From Candidatus Villigracilis propinquus (GTDB lineage Bacteria; Chloroflexota; Anaerolineae; Anaerolineales; Villigracilaceae), in NCBI GenBank assembly GCA_016714565.1, contig JADKDM010000010.1, positions 186,001-250,000 of the forward strand: a stretch of DNA of 64,000 bases. The letters run 5' to 3'. Of the stretch, positions 9,412 to 18,594 are shown piece after piece. The position numbers and the translations under genes were made by a program. Position 1 is the first letter of the stretch; the number at the start of each line of letters is the position of its first letter. The notes below the pieces were generated by a model. It made no database searches. It was not told the origin of the DNA and worked only from the letters and a program-made list of their open reading frames with translations.

Positions 9412-11676
9412 TTAGTTGACGAGTTGAACTTTTTTGTTACCTTCGACGAGTTCGCCGATCACGAAGGTTCTTTCTGGAATCCATTCTTGAATTTCGGCGG
9501 CTTTGATTTTATCTATGATGACAACCATGCCAATTCCCATATTGAAGACGCGATACATTTCTTCTGTGGGGATATTTCCTTTTTGCTGGATAAGATTCCA
9601 TAAGGGCGGAACAGGCCATGAACCAAGCTGTATCTTCGCATCCAAATTATCGGGCAATATGCGCGGAATGTTCTCGATAAATCCACCGCCCGTGATGTGA
9701 GCAAGGGCTTTGACATGAGAAAGAAACGAATAAAGAATTGGATAATAGGAACGGTGTGGAGCAAGCAAGGCGTCTGCAAGAGTGGCATTAAGCTCAGGAA
9801 AAAATGTATCAAGAGCTGTATCCGCGAAGACCTTGCGAATAAGCGAATAGCCGTTGGTATGTGGCCCGCTGGAGGAAAAACCCAGTAGGGCATCCCCTGA
9901 TTGCAGGTTTGTTCGCGGCAAAATATTATCACGTTCGAGCACACCAATAATTGTCCCTGCTACATCAAATTCATTTGGCTGGTACACACCGGGCATTTCA
10001 GCGGTCTCGCCGCCAAGCAAAGCTACATCGGATTCTTTGCAGGCTTCGGCAATACCAGTCACCACTTCGGCAGTCTGTTCAGGGTTCAGTTTAGAGGTAG
10101 CAAAGTAGTCCATAAAGAAGAGCGGACGTGCGCCCTGCACAAGAATATCGTTGATGCAGTGATTGACGATATCATGCCCGATGCCGCGGTACCTTCCAAC
10201 AGATGAGGCAAGTTTTACTTTTGTACCAACACCATCGGTGGAGGCAACCAACACAGGCGACTTCATCTCCTTCAAAACTGAGGCGTCGAACAATCCGCCA
10301 AATGAGCCGATGCCCGCAAGAACGGAAGAGTTATATGTGGATTTGACAGCATCCTTCATCAAATCCACGGCGCGGTTGCCAGCATCAATGGAGACGCCAG
10401 ATTCTGCGTATGAAGTTTTCCTCAATGCACGTCGTGCAATGTCTCTGCGATACTGCACGCCGTCAAAAGAAACTTTGTGGATGTTGTCATAAACTTGATG
10501 CACAGCATCTGCAATGCTATCCGCCCAGGCAGTTACGCCAAAGACTCTTCCACCAGAAGTGAAAACTTTTCCATCATCCATTTTTGTACCTGCATGAAAG
10601 CAGGCAAGATTTTCAGGCAGATCTTCAAACGTCACAACCTTGCCCGTCTCCACTTTTTCAGGATAGCCTTTGCTTGCCAGCACCACACAAACAGACGCGC
10701 CGCTCTTCCATTGAATATCAAGGTTCTTCAGGTTGCCATCCACGCAGGCATCGGCAATATCGAGCAAGTCTGTTTCGAGCAACGGAAGCACGGCTTGGGT
10801 TTCAGGGTCGCCAAAGCGGCAGTTAAATTCAAGGGTGCTGAGTCCACTGTCCGTTAAGATGAGACCCGCGTAGAGAACGCCGACAAATGATGTGCCTTCG
10901 GTTCGTAGTCCATCCACAGCGGGCTGCAAAATAAATTCCATTGCCTCATTCATCATATCCGCCGTAAAGATTGGCGCGGGCGCGTAGGCTCCCATGCCGC
11001 CTGTATTCGGGCCGCGGTCACTATCCAGCAGGCGTTTGTGATCCTGCGCGGGCAGCATCGGCACAATGGACGTTCCATCCGTAAATGCCATCAGCGAAAC
11101 TTCCTGTCCGCTCAGGCGTTCTTCGATCACAACTTCCAACCCAGCCTCACCAAATGTTTTATTCACCAAAATAGATTCAAGTGTGGCCTTCGCTTCTTCA
11201 AAGGTATCAGGCAGAATCACACCCTTGCCAGCCGCGAGACCTGATGCCTTGATAACAATTGGATAATCAACAGATTCCAAATAACGAAGCGCTTCATTGA
11301 ATTGAGTGAACGTGGCATATCGCGCGGTTGGGATGTGATGCCTCGCCATAAAATCTTTCGCGAAAACTTTAGACGCTTCGATCTGCGCCGCAGCCTGCTT
11401 CGGCCCAAAACAGCGGATGCCATCCGCTGTTAGAGAATCCACCAACCCCGCCGCGAGCGGCGCTTCAGGGCCAACCAACACAAGGTCAATTTGATTCTCT
11501 TTGCAGAAACGGATCACCGCAGAATGATCATCCAAATTCAATGAAATATTTTCACCGCAGGATGTTGTCCCCGCATTGCCAAGTGCAATAAAAAGTTTGG
11601 ACAAGCTGGATGACTGAGCCACCTTCCACGCCATTGCATGTTCCCGCCCGCCCGACCCAACGATCAAAACATTCAT
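9412..11676 (-). CDS. purDM: Fused GAR synthetase-AIR synthetase (PurD-PurM)
   Basis: One intact 754-residue ORF. Residues 1-420 are PurD: GSGGREHAMAWKV, the ATP-grasp loop KASGLAAGKGV, GGMGAYAPAPIF and NCRFGDPETQ. Residues 425-754 are PurM: YAESGVSIDAGN, VASTDGVGTKV, GHDIVNHCINDILVQGA, ALLGGETAEMPGVY and HITGGGFIENIPR. It would make GAR and later AIR. The ORF is open through the junction with no internal start signal, so the fusion appears real. Similar adjacency of GARS and AIRS domains is known in eukaryotic GART. The start is two bases after purF. Confidence 0.9.
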   Translation of the reverse strand: MNVLIVGSGGREHAMAWKVAQSSSLSKLFIALGNAGTTSCGENISLNLDDHSAVIRFCKENQIDLVLVGPEAPLAAGLVDSLTADGIRCFGPKQAAAQIEASKVFAKDFMARHHIPTARYATFTQFNEALRYLESVDYPIVIKASGLAAGKGVILPDTFEEAKATLESILVNKTFGEAGLEVVIEERLSGQEVSLMAFTDGTSIVPMLPAQDHKRLLDSDRGPNTGGMGAYAPAPIFTADMMNEAMEFILQPAVDGLRTEGTSFVGVLYAGLILTDSGLSTLEFNCRFGDPETQAVLPLLETDLLDIADACVDGNLKNLDIQWKSGASVCVVLASKGYPEKVETGKVVTFEDLPENLACFHAGTKMDDGKVFTSGGRVFGVTAWADSIADAVHQVYDNIHKVSFDGVQYRRDIARRALRKTSYAESGVSIDAGNRAVDLMKDAVKSTYNSSVLAGIGSFGGLFDASVLKEMKSPVLVASTDGVGTKVKLASSVGRYRGIGHDIVNHCINDILVQGARPLFFMDYFATSKLNPEQTAEVVTGIAEACKESDVALLGGETAEMPGVYQPNEFDVAGTIIGVLERDNILPRTNLQSGDALLGFSSSGPHTNGYSLIRKVFADTALDTFFPELNATLADALLAPHRSYYPILYSFLSHVKALAHITGGGFIENIPRILPDNLDAKIQLGSWPVPPLWNLIQQKGNIPTEEMYRVFNMGIGMVVIIDKIKAAEIQEWIPERTFVIGELVEGNKKVQLVN

Positions 11677-11678
11677 AT

Positions 11679-13145
11679 TTATTTGGTTACCCTTTCAAAA
11701 CCAGTCTTCACATTCGATAGATCAACAGGGATCGGATACTTCCCCGTAAAACAAGCCTGACAAAAACCATCCTTCCGCTGGATCGCGCGCATCATGCCAT
11801 CGATGGAAAGATAATATAAACTATCAGCATCCACATATTCACGAATTTCTTCCACAGTCCGTTTGTGGGCAATCAGTCCGTCATGTCTACCCATGTCCAC
11901 ACCCATGAAACACGGATGTGAGATCGGCGGACAAGTAATCGCCACATGCACTTCCTTTGCGCCAGCATTCTTCAGCAATTTGATCAACGGCCCTGTGGTA
12001 TTACCGCGCACAATGCTGTCATCGATCATCACCACACGCTTATCACGCACATTCTCATTGATGACGTTGAACTTCAAGGCCACACCGCGCTTGCGAAGCG
12101 AATCCGTCGGCTCGATGAACGTCCGCCCGACATAGCGGTTTTTGATAAAGCCATCGTTATATGGAATACCGCTCACATGTGAAAAACCAATTGCCGCAGG
12201 CACAGACGAATCAGGCACAGGAATGACAACATCACCATACTTATTTCCTAATTCATTTTCAACTTCCTTTGCGAGTTCCTCCCCCAACCTCTGCCGCACA
12301 TGATGGACATTGATCCCATCCCATGTTTGGTCGGGGCGCGCAAAATAAATATGTTCAAACACGCACATCGCCGAAGGTGTTACAGGCGGGATGGCCTGCA
12401 TCACTTTCAACGCGCTATTGGAAAGCGAAACCACTTCACCGGGCTTCACATCCCGAATGGCTTCGCAGCCCAATGTCTGCAATGCCCCTACTTCCGACGC
12501 AACAGCATGCCCGCCGCTTGGCAGCAACCCAATACACAACGGACGAAATCCCCACGGGTCGCGCACCGCGTAAACGCAATCACGAGTCAGGATCACTACA
12601 GAATATGCGCCCACCCATTTCTTCATGGCCTGCTTGATGCGTTCCTCCCACGTCCCCTCACTGTTACGCGCCAGCATCATCGTCATCACTTCGGTATCAG
12701 AAGATGACGAAAAACCAACACCTTGTTCCATCAATTCATTTCGGAGTTCGGCAGAATTAATTAAATTTCCATTATGCGCCAGCGCCAGCGGCCCATGCAT
12801 TGTTTCGATCATGAACGGCTGCGCATTCCGCAATGACGACGACCCCGTTGTTGAATATCGCGTATGCCCGATCGCGTAATGGCCTTTCAATTCTGCCATC
12901 GCTGCGGGCGTGAACACATGCGAGACCAGTCCCACCCCTTTATGAATGGACATCATCTTTCCATCTGCCACAGCAATGCCCGCCGCTTCCTGTCCACGAT
13001 GCTGCAAGGCATACAACCCAAAGAAAGTCATACGCGCCACATCTTCATCTGGCGCAAATATCCCGATCACACCACATTCTTCATGCGGATGATCATCTTC
13101 CAGACCAAAATTTATTTGACTATCTGACACTGGCATCATCCTCAA
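11679..13145 (-). CDS. purF: Amidophosphoribosyltransferase
   Basis: A 488-residue enzyme for the committed step (PRPP + glutamine to phosphoribosylamine). A short propeptide (about residues 1-23) precedes the nucleophile Cys in EECGVIGIF, then YALQHRGQEAAG and GHTRYSTTGSS of the Ntn glutaminase. The C-terminal PRTase domain has the PRPP loop VVMIDDSIVRGNT. Cysteines around TCPPISHPCFMG and DGFCQACFTGKYP are compatible with the Fe-S cluster seen in Bacillus-type PurF. The start overlaps the purE end by 26 bp; the ATG at 13136 is an alternative. Confidence 0.93.
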   Translation of the reverse strand: MRMMPVSDSQINFGLEDDHPHEECGVIGIFAPDEDVARMTFFGLYALQHRGQEAAGIAVADGKMMSIHKGVGLVSHVFTPAAMAELKGHYAIGHTRYSTTGSSSLRNAQPFMIETMHGPLALAHNGNLINSAELRNELMEQGVGFSSSSDTEVMTMMLARNSEGTWEERIKQAMKKWVGAYSVVILTRDCVYAVRDPWGFRPLCIGLLPSGGHAVASEVGALQTLGCEAIRDVKPGEVVSLSNSALKVMQAIPPVTPSAMCVFEHIYFARPDQTWDGINVHHVRQRLGEELAKEVENELGNKYGDVVIPVPDSSVPAAIGFSHVSGIPYNDGFIKNRYVGRTFIEPTDSLRKRGVALKFNVINENVRDKRVVMIDDSIVRGNTTGPLIKLLKNAGAKEVHVAITCPPISHPCFMGVDMGRHDGLIAHKRTVEEIREYVDADSLYYLSIDGMMRAIQRKDGFCQACFTGKYPIPVDLSNVKTGFERVTK

Positions 13146-13599
13146 GAATTTTATCCGCCGCCCGCTTCTGACTCGCTTTTACCTGCTCCCGCACTTCAGC
13201 ATTCGCCACGCTGAAAATTTTCGCCGCCAACAACGCCGCGTTGAAAGGTTCCAACACCACCGCAGGCGCGATCCCCGAAGGCATCCGCAGGGACGAATAC
13301 ACATCCGCGCCGCCAAATGATTCTGAAGGCGGCGGACAGGCAATAACAGGCGCGCTCACAGAACCGTCCGTAAATCCGCTCAAGGCATTGCTACGCCCCG
13401 CTACCGTGATATACACCTTCGGGCGTTCGTCTGCTTCATATTCGTTCAATATGGCCAGCGCGTGTTCCGGCGTTTTGTGCGCAGACCCAATGCGAATGAC
13501 CGTATCAAGCCCAAATCCCTTGCAGGCATCCGATATTTTTGTGCAGTGTTCCATATCTGCTTTGGAACCCATCAAGATCACAACCAATGGCTTTGACAT
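13120..13599 (-). CDS. purE: AIR carboxylase, class II PurE-like
   Basis: 159 residues with the PurE fold: VVILMGSKADMEH and RIGSAHKTPEHAL. The active-site segments read VAGRSNALSGF, APVIACPPPSESFGGADVY and SSLRMPSGIAP. These resemble the metazoan/Treponema class II enzyme (AGRSNGLG, CPP, SSLRLPSG) and not class I PurE (AGGAAHLPG, QMPAGVPV). Class II enzymes carboxylate AIR with CO2 directly and need no PurK. No purK occurs in this operon, which fits. The start ATG overlaps the purC stop in TAATG. Confidence 0.85.
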   Translation of the reverse strand: MSKPLVVILMGSKADMEHCTKISDACKGFGLDTVIRIGSAHKTPEHALAILNEYEADERPKVYITVAGRSNALSGFTDGSVSAPVIACPPPSESFGGADVYSSLRMPSGIAPAVVLEPFNAALLAAKIFSVANAEVREQVKASQKRAADKILEDDASVR

Positions 13600-14571
13600 T
13601 ATGAAATCACTCCCAACCTTTTCAAATTCATAAGCAATCGGTCTTCAACTGGGTAACTTCCCGCATCGAAAGTCTGCCCAGTCAACATCTCATAAATCTG
13701 AATATATCGCTGACTGGCTGACGCCCACAGATTCCTCCGGCATGGACGGGATTTCCCCATCCCCACGATAGCCTTTATCTGCATATGCAATTCGGACAAA
13801 TTCCTTGTCAAAGTTTTCAGGGTCTTCCCCGGCAGCAAAACGCGCATCATACGTATCTGCCTTCCAAAAACGAGATGAGTCGGGGGTGTGGACTTCATCG
13901 ATTAAAACCACACTGCCGTCGGCAGCAATACCAAATTCATATTTTGTATCCACAAGAATCAAGCCTGCCTTGCCAGCAACTTCCTGTCCGCGCTTGAAGA
14001 TGGCTAAGGCGGCAGTTTGCACCTGGTCCCATGTCTTCGCATCAAGCAAGCCTTTTTGGGTAACTTCTTCGCAGGTCAAGCGCTCGTCATGTCCTGTTAC
14101 TCCGCCTTTGGTAGTGGGGGTGATGATCGGTTCAGGCAATGCCGATTTTTCTGCAAGCCTTCTGGAAATTCATAGCCATAGATATTTCGCTCTCCCAGTG
14201 AATAGCGATACCACAAAGCAGTAGAGGTGACACCGGTAATGTATCCACGCACGATGACTTCCACAAGGATCGGTTCCGCTGTCCGCACAATGGCGGCATT
14301 CAGGTCGGGTAGTGAAATGATATGGTTTGGAATGATGTCCTGCGTCCGCTCGAACCACCAGGCGGATAATTGATTTAGTACCTGTCCTTTGTAGGAACTC
14401 TCGTCAGAACACGGTCAAATGCGGACAGGCGGTCTGTGGTGACGATGAGTCGTTTGCCATTTGGCAGGTCGTACCAATCACGCACCTTGCCAGACTGTCT
14501 CCTGATAATGGCAAATTCGTTTCATCCGAGGCGTTTGGGATCAATTTCAAGAATTCGTTTTGTGAGATCAT
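13599..14571 (-). CDS. purC: SAICAR synthetase, frameshifted
   Basis: Joins CAIR and aspartate. Pieces in different frames are MISQNEFLKLIPNASDETN, GKVRDWYDLPNGKRLIVTTD plus RLSAFDRVL, YKGQVLNQLSAWWFE, RAEPILVEVIVRGYITG-type substrate loops, VDTKYEFGIAADGSV, VLIDEVHTPDSSRFW and RYIQIYEMLTG at the end. Breaks lie near 14490, 14150 and 13715. The span fits a roughly 310-residue enzyme of the longer PurC type. It sits directly next to purE, the order found fused in animal PAICS. Confidence 0.85.
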
Positions 14572-14587
14572 TTTAGCCTCTAAATAA

Positions 14588-15391
14588 TCAAATTTGATTT
14601 GCGTATTTCACGCCGTTTTCAAACAACCTCAACCCGCTTCCGCCGGTTTCGCCGCGTGTGTGACGTGGATGCTGTCATGCATGGATATGATTTTCAGGAT
14701 GCGGCATCAATCCAAGCACATTGCCTTGTTCATTGCAAATGCCTGCGATATCAAGTATGGAGCCATTCGGGTTGACGGGATATTCACCGTTGGCAGGAGA
14801 GCCGTCAGGGCGGATGTAGGTGAGGGCAACCTGGTCATGTTCGATAAAAGAAGAAAGGGGAAAGAGGTCTGTGGTTTGGAAGTTGCCTTCACCATGAGCG
14901 ATTGGGCAGGTGATGGTATCTTCCAAATCTTTTGTCCAGATGCAGGTTTGCGAAACAGGTGCTAAGTTAACCCAACGGCATTCGAAGTGCCCCTGCTCAT
15001 TAAAAGGTCAATGTCGTACTTGGGCGTACCCAAGCATTCTTTCTTCCTTCGGATTTCTTTCGGCACCTGGCAAAATCCCCGACTTCACCAACGCTTGAAA
15101 TCCATTGCAAATCCCGATGACGGGTTTGCCAGATTCCACGAAGGCGGCGATCTCATCTTCGAAATAGGATGCGAGGTCAAGTGCGAGCAATTTGCCAGCG
15201 CCCAATGCATCAGCGTAGGAAAAGCCGCCAGGAACGACGAGCAGTTGAAAGTCGGAAAGAAGCGTTTTCTTCATCCGCAATTCGTTGAGCGGAATTCCTG
15301 TCGCTTCTGCGCCAGCGAGAGTCAGCGCTTCCATAACATCGAGATCGCGATTGGAGCCGTGAGCTTGGAGGATGAGGGCTTTTGGTTTCAT
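14588..15391 (-). CDS. purQ: FGAM synthase glutaminase subunit, frameshifted
   Basis: Class I glutamine amidotransferase. The first frame has ALILQAHGSNRDLD, the oxyanion strand LLVVPGGFSYADALGAGK and the nucleophile elbow VIGICNGFQAL (Cys). After a break near 15010 a second frame gives IAHGEGNFQTTD, YPVNPNGSILDIAGICN and the catalytic His/Glu motif LMPHPENH. A short last frame ends FENGVKYANQI at 14588. It supplies ammonia to PurL. The ATG overlaps the purL stop (ATGA), supporting translational coupling. Confidence 0.88.
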
Positions 15392-18212
15392 AAGTGGCTC
15401 GGTGAGTTGAAGGCGTGGACGAGGTCTTCCACCGGGATTTCCTGTTCGCCAAGTTTTAGGATGGGATTGGATGTGACTACGCCAATTTTTTGAAATGGGA
15501 GATTGACGAAGTGAGATTCAAAAGCGACGGCGTTTGATGGGGAGACTTCGACGAGCAGACATCCATTAACTTCTGTGAACATGCCGACTAAAGTCGGCAC
15601 TACATTCATGCCAAGGCGCCCGCCGATGCACATCTCTGCGGCGGTGACGGCGAGGCCGCCTTCGCTGAGATCGTGCGCGGAGCGGATAAGTCCGCTGGTG
15701 ATGGCTTGATGCAAGGCGCGATACACCTGCGGGGTTTCTTTTGGAACATCAGGCACAGACTGATCACTAATTACTGGCAACTGATAACTTCCCACTAAAT
15801 ACACTGCATTACCCGCTTCTTTCAAATCCATGGTGATGGCTTGATTGACATCGTGAATGATGCCAATGGCAGAGATCAGCAAAGTGGGCGGAATGGCGTG
15901 GCGCAAGCCGTCTGCGCCGAGGTATTCGTTGTTGAGCGAGTCTTTGCCGCTGATGAAGGGCGTGCCATAAAATAGTGCGGCATCGTGACAGCCACGGCAG
16001 GCTTCAACAAGTGAGCCCATCGTTTCGGGGCGGAGCGGATCGCCCCAGCAGAAGTTGTCGAGCACGGCAATTCGGTCGGGGTCGGCGCCAACGGCTACTG
16101 CATTGCGAATGGCTTCGTCCATCACAGACCATGTCATTTTGTAGGCATCCCGCTTTCCGTATTCGGGATTAATTCCATTTGAGAGAACGATGCCTTTTGT
16201 TCCTTTTGTGCCAATCGGTTTGATGACTGCGGCATCGGATGGCGCATCGGCTTCAATGCCTGTGAGCGGTTTGACCACCGTACCGCCCTGCACCTCGTGG
16301 TCGTAGATACGGATGACGGGGCTTTGCTGGCGATGTTGGGAGAAGAGAGGAGGGAGAGCAGGGTTTTGGAAACAGATTCGGGAACGGATGGGGAAGCGGA
16401 AAAACGGATGGATGGGTGGGCAGGGTTTTCAATGATTGCATTCAGTTGTCTTTGCGGGATTCCTTCGTGCAGAAATTCATTGTCCATATCTACGACAACA
16501 GATTCTTTGTAACGGATAATCAATCGGTTTTTGCCTGTGAATTCGCCAATGTCCGTCAATTCGGTGTCGAAGGTGTCGCATAATTCCTGCAAGGCTGAGA
16601 TCTTTTCAGGCGCAACAGCCAGCACCATACGTTCCTGGGCTTCGGAGAGCCAGATCTCCCACGGAGCGAGGCCGGGGTATTTCAGGCGGACTTTCATCAA
16701 GTCCACGTCGCAGCCGATGGTTGCGGCCATCTCTCCCACTGCAGAGGATAAGCCGCCTGCGCCGCAATCGGTGATGTCATTGTAGAGCCGCAGATCACGG
16801 GCGCGAACAATGACATCGATCAGTCCTTTTTCGGTGATGGGGTCACCGATCTGCACGGATGCGCCTGAGACTTCGCCTGTTTGCGCGTCCATCGTCATGG
16901 AAGAGAAGGTCGCACCGCGCAGGCCGTCACGTCCTGTACGGCCGCCGAGCACAATCACGCGATCCGCAATTTGCGGATCTTTTTTATGCTTTCCTTTTGG
17001 CGCGATACCCACACAACCACAAAAAACGAGCGGATTGGCGGTGTAACCCTCATCATACAAGATCGCGCCATTGACGGTTGGGATGCCGATCTTGTTACCG
17101 TAATCCTGCACGCCTGCGACTACGCCCGATTGAATGCGGCGCGGATGCAGAACACCCTCAGGCAAAGATTTGGGATCGAGATTCTGCGGGCCAAAGCAAA
17201 GGACATCGGTGTTCGCAATCGGTTTGGCACTGACACCAAGCACATCGCGTATGACTCCGCCGACGCCTGTGTTCGCGCCGCCAAACGGCTCCACCGCTGA
17301 CGGATGATTGTGCGTTTCGGCTTTGAAAGATATTTCGAACTCATCGTCAAAATCAATAATGCCGGCGTTATCGACAAATGCGGAAATAACCCAGGGGGCG
17401 TTGATCTTGTCTGTGGCGGATTTGAGGTAGGTCTTTATAAGACTATCGACCACAGACGATTGACCACCGGAACCCGCAGTCTGTTGTCTATCGTCAATGG
17501 TCACTTTCGCCTTGAACGTCTTATGTACACAATGCTCACTCCATGTTTGCGCGATGGTTTCAAATTCCACATCGGTGGGGTCGCGCTGTTCTTTGATGAA
17601 GTAGGCTTGAACAGATTTCATCTCAGCGAGGTCGAGAGCAGCGCGGCGTTCTTTGGAAAGTGCCAGCAGTTCATCATTTGATAAATCACGAATGGAAATG
17701 ATTTCAACCGTTCCACTGGATGCAACTTCTTCAGGGAAGGCTGGTTCAATGCTTCCGATCTTCCAATGTTGAATAACAGAATTGGCAAGCAATGCTTTTG
17801 CCAGCTTTTCAACCTGCTCAACCTTCAAGCCTTCAATCTGAAACCTTGAACCCGTGGCGGCGCGGTGGACTCCGTCTATGCCAAGTTCATGCGCGGCGCG
17901 GACAATTTGCTCGACGACAGGGTCGGTGACGCCCGGGCGAAGGGCAACTTCCAGAATAACTGAATCAGGCTCGGGCGGAGTGGGAGGCGCGGGCACTTCA
18001 TCCCATGAAACGGTTTGAGTCACGGGGTCTGTTAAAAAATTGAGGGCCAACTGTCGACATGTCTCCTCTGACAGTTGGCCCTCAATAAAGTAGAGGTCGC
18101 TAATTTTGATACAACTGAGGTCGTTGAACCCCAGCGCGCGCGCATCGGCAAGATACACACCTGCGCGCGGCTCTGAAAATTTGGATTGGGTAATGAAACG
18201 GTATATGGGCAT
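15388..18212 (-). CDS. purL: FGAM synthase large subunit with two PurS-like N-terminal domains, one frameshift
   Basis: First gene of the purine operon. Residues 1-80 and 85-165 both look like PurS units; the second contains LEVALRPGVTDPVVEQIV and ends LANSVIQHWKIG. The catalytic part follows with TWSEHCVHKTF, the FKAETHNHPSAVEPFGG phosphate-binding region, GGRTGRDGLRGA and CGAGGLSSAVGEMA. At about 16313 one C appears to be missing; the second half resumes with YDHEVQGGTVVKPL and ends at 15388. Near 15759-15793 the codons consist of a repeat-like word giving SYQLPVISDQ. Full length is about 941 residues. Confidence 0.9.
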
Positions 18213-18236
18213 GTGAGTTCTCTGAAAAGCAGTGGG

Positions 18237-18265
18237 ATTTTACTTCGCCATATTTGTCTAGTCAA
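18237..18265 (-). promoter_or_regulatory. Sigma-70-type promoter of the purine operon
   Basis: On the minus strand TTGACT is followed after 17 bases by TAAAAT. The expected start of transcription lies about 18 nt before the purL ATG, leaving room only for a weak AGAGA ribosome site. No PurR box or purine riboswitch is visible in the short leader. Confidence 0.75.
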
Positions 18266-18351
18266 GTAAGTATGTAAAATATTTCAACACCCCATACAGA
18301 TTACATCATTTTAGAAAAATAAAAAGTACACAAATGGGTAATACAAAATCA

Positions 18352-18379
18352 TTGACATATCTCTCATGCGTAGTAGAAT
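18352..18379 (+). promoter_or_regulatory. Sigma-70-type promoter of the lysine operon
   Basis: A perfect TTGACA is followed after 16 bases by TAGAAT. Transcription from it would cross the small leader ORF and the terminator at 18541-18572 before reaching the homocitrate synthase gene. It is divergent from the purine promoter, about 90 bp away. Confidence 0.75.
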
Positions 18380-18416
18380 TCGGCCCAATATGTTTAGAGA
18401 TCAAGCAAGTATTCTG

Positions 18417-18515
18417 ATGGAAGCTAAATCCAAGCGCAAGCCCACGTTCACAACTGCGGTTGTCGGATCTGGGCATGTTTCGGTTAAACAGGAAATAGGC
18501 AAATACTTGCCGTAG
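18417..18515 (+). CDS. Putative Lys-rich leader peptide of the lysine operon
   Basis: A 32-codon ORF lies between the promoter and the intrinsic terminator. It starts MEAKSKRKPTF, with three Lys codons among codons 4-8 and two more later (5 of 32). It has no cysteines, so it is not LysW. The stop is about 25 nt before the terminator, as in classical amino-acid attenuators. Hand pairing supports switching: GCCCA just after the Lys codons can pair with TGGGC (18470-18474), while GGGCATGTTT (18471-18480) can instead pair, with a 2-nt bulge, with AAACACCC (18540-18547), the 5' arm of the terminator. The ribosome site is weak. Role inferred. Confidence 0.5.
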   Translation: MEAKSKRKPTFTTAVVGSGHVSVKQEIGKYLP

Positions 18516-18540
18516 TTCATTCTATCTACCTGTCATTCAA

Positions 18541-18572
18541 AACACCCTCTGACAATGGAGGGTGTTTTTTTT
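18541..18572 (+). terminator. Intrinsic terminator/attenuator upstream of homocitrate synthase
   Basis: A 9-bp GC-rich stem (AACACCCTC / GAGGGTGTT) with an 8-base loop is followed by a run of T. It ends only about 23 nt before the first structural gene and downstream of a strong promoter, so it most likely acts conditionally. Confidence 0.8.
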
Positions 18573-18594
18573 ATTTTCTCAAAAAGGAAAACCT

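Noticed and set aside
18417..18515. The 32-residue ORF as LysW carrier protein
   Set aside because: It has no zinc-binding cysteines and no C-terminal EDWGE-type end.
18562..18594. GTG start giving homocitrate synthase 11 extra residues
   Set aside because: It lies inside the intrinsic terminator; the ATG at 18595 has a good ribosome site.
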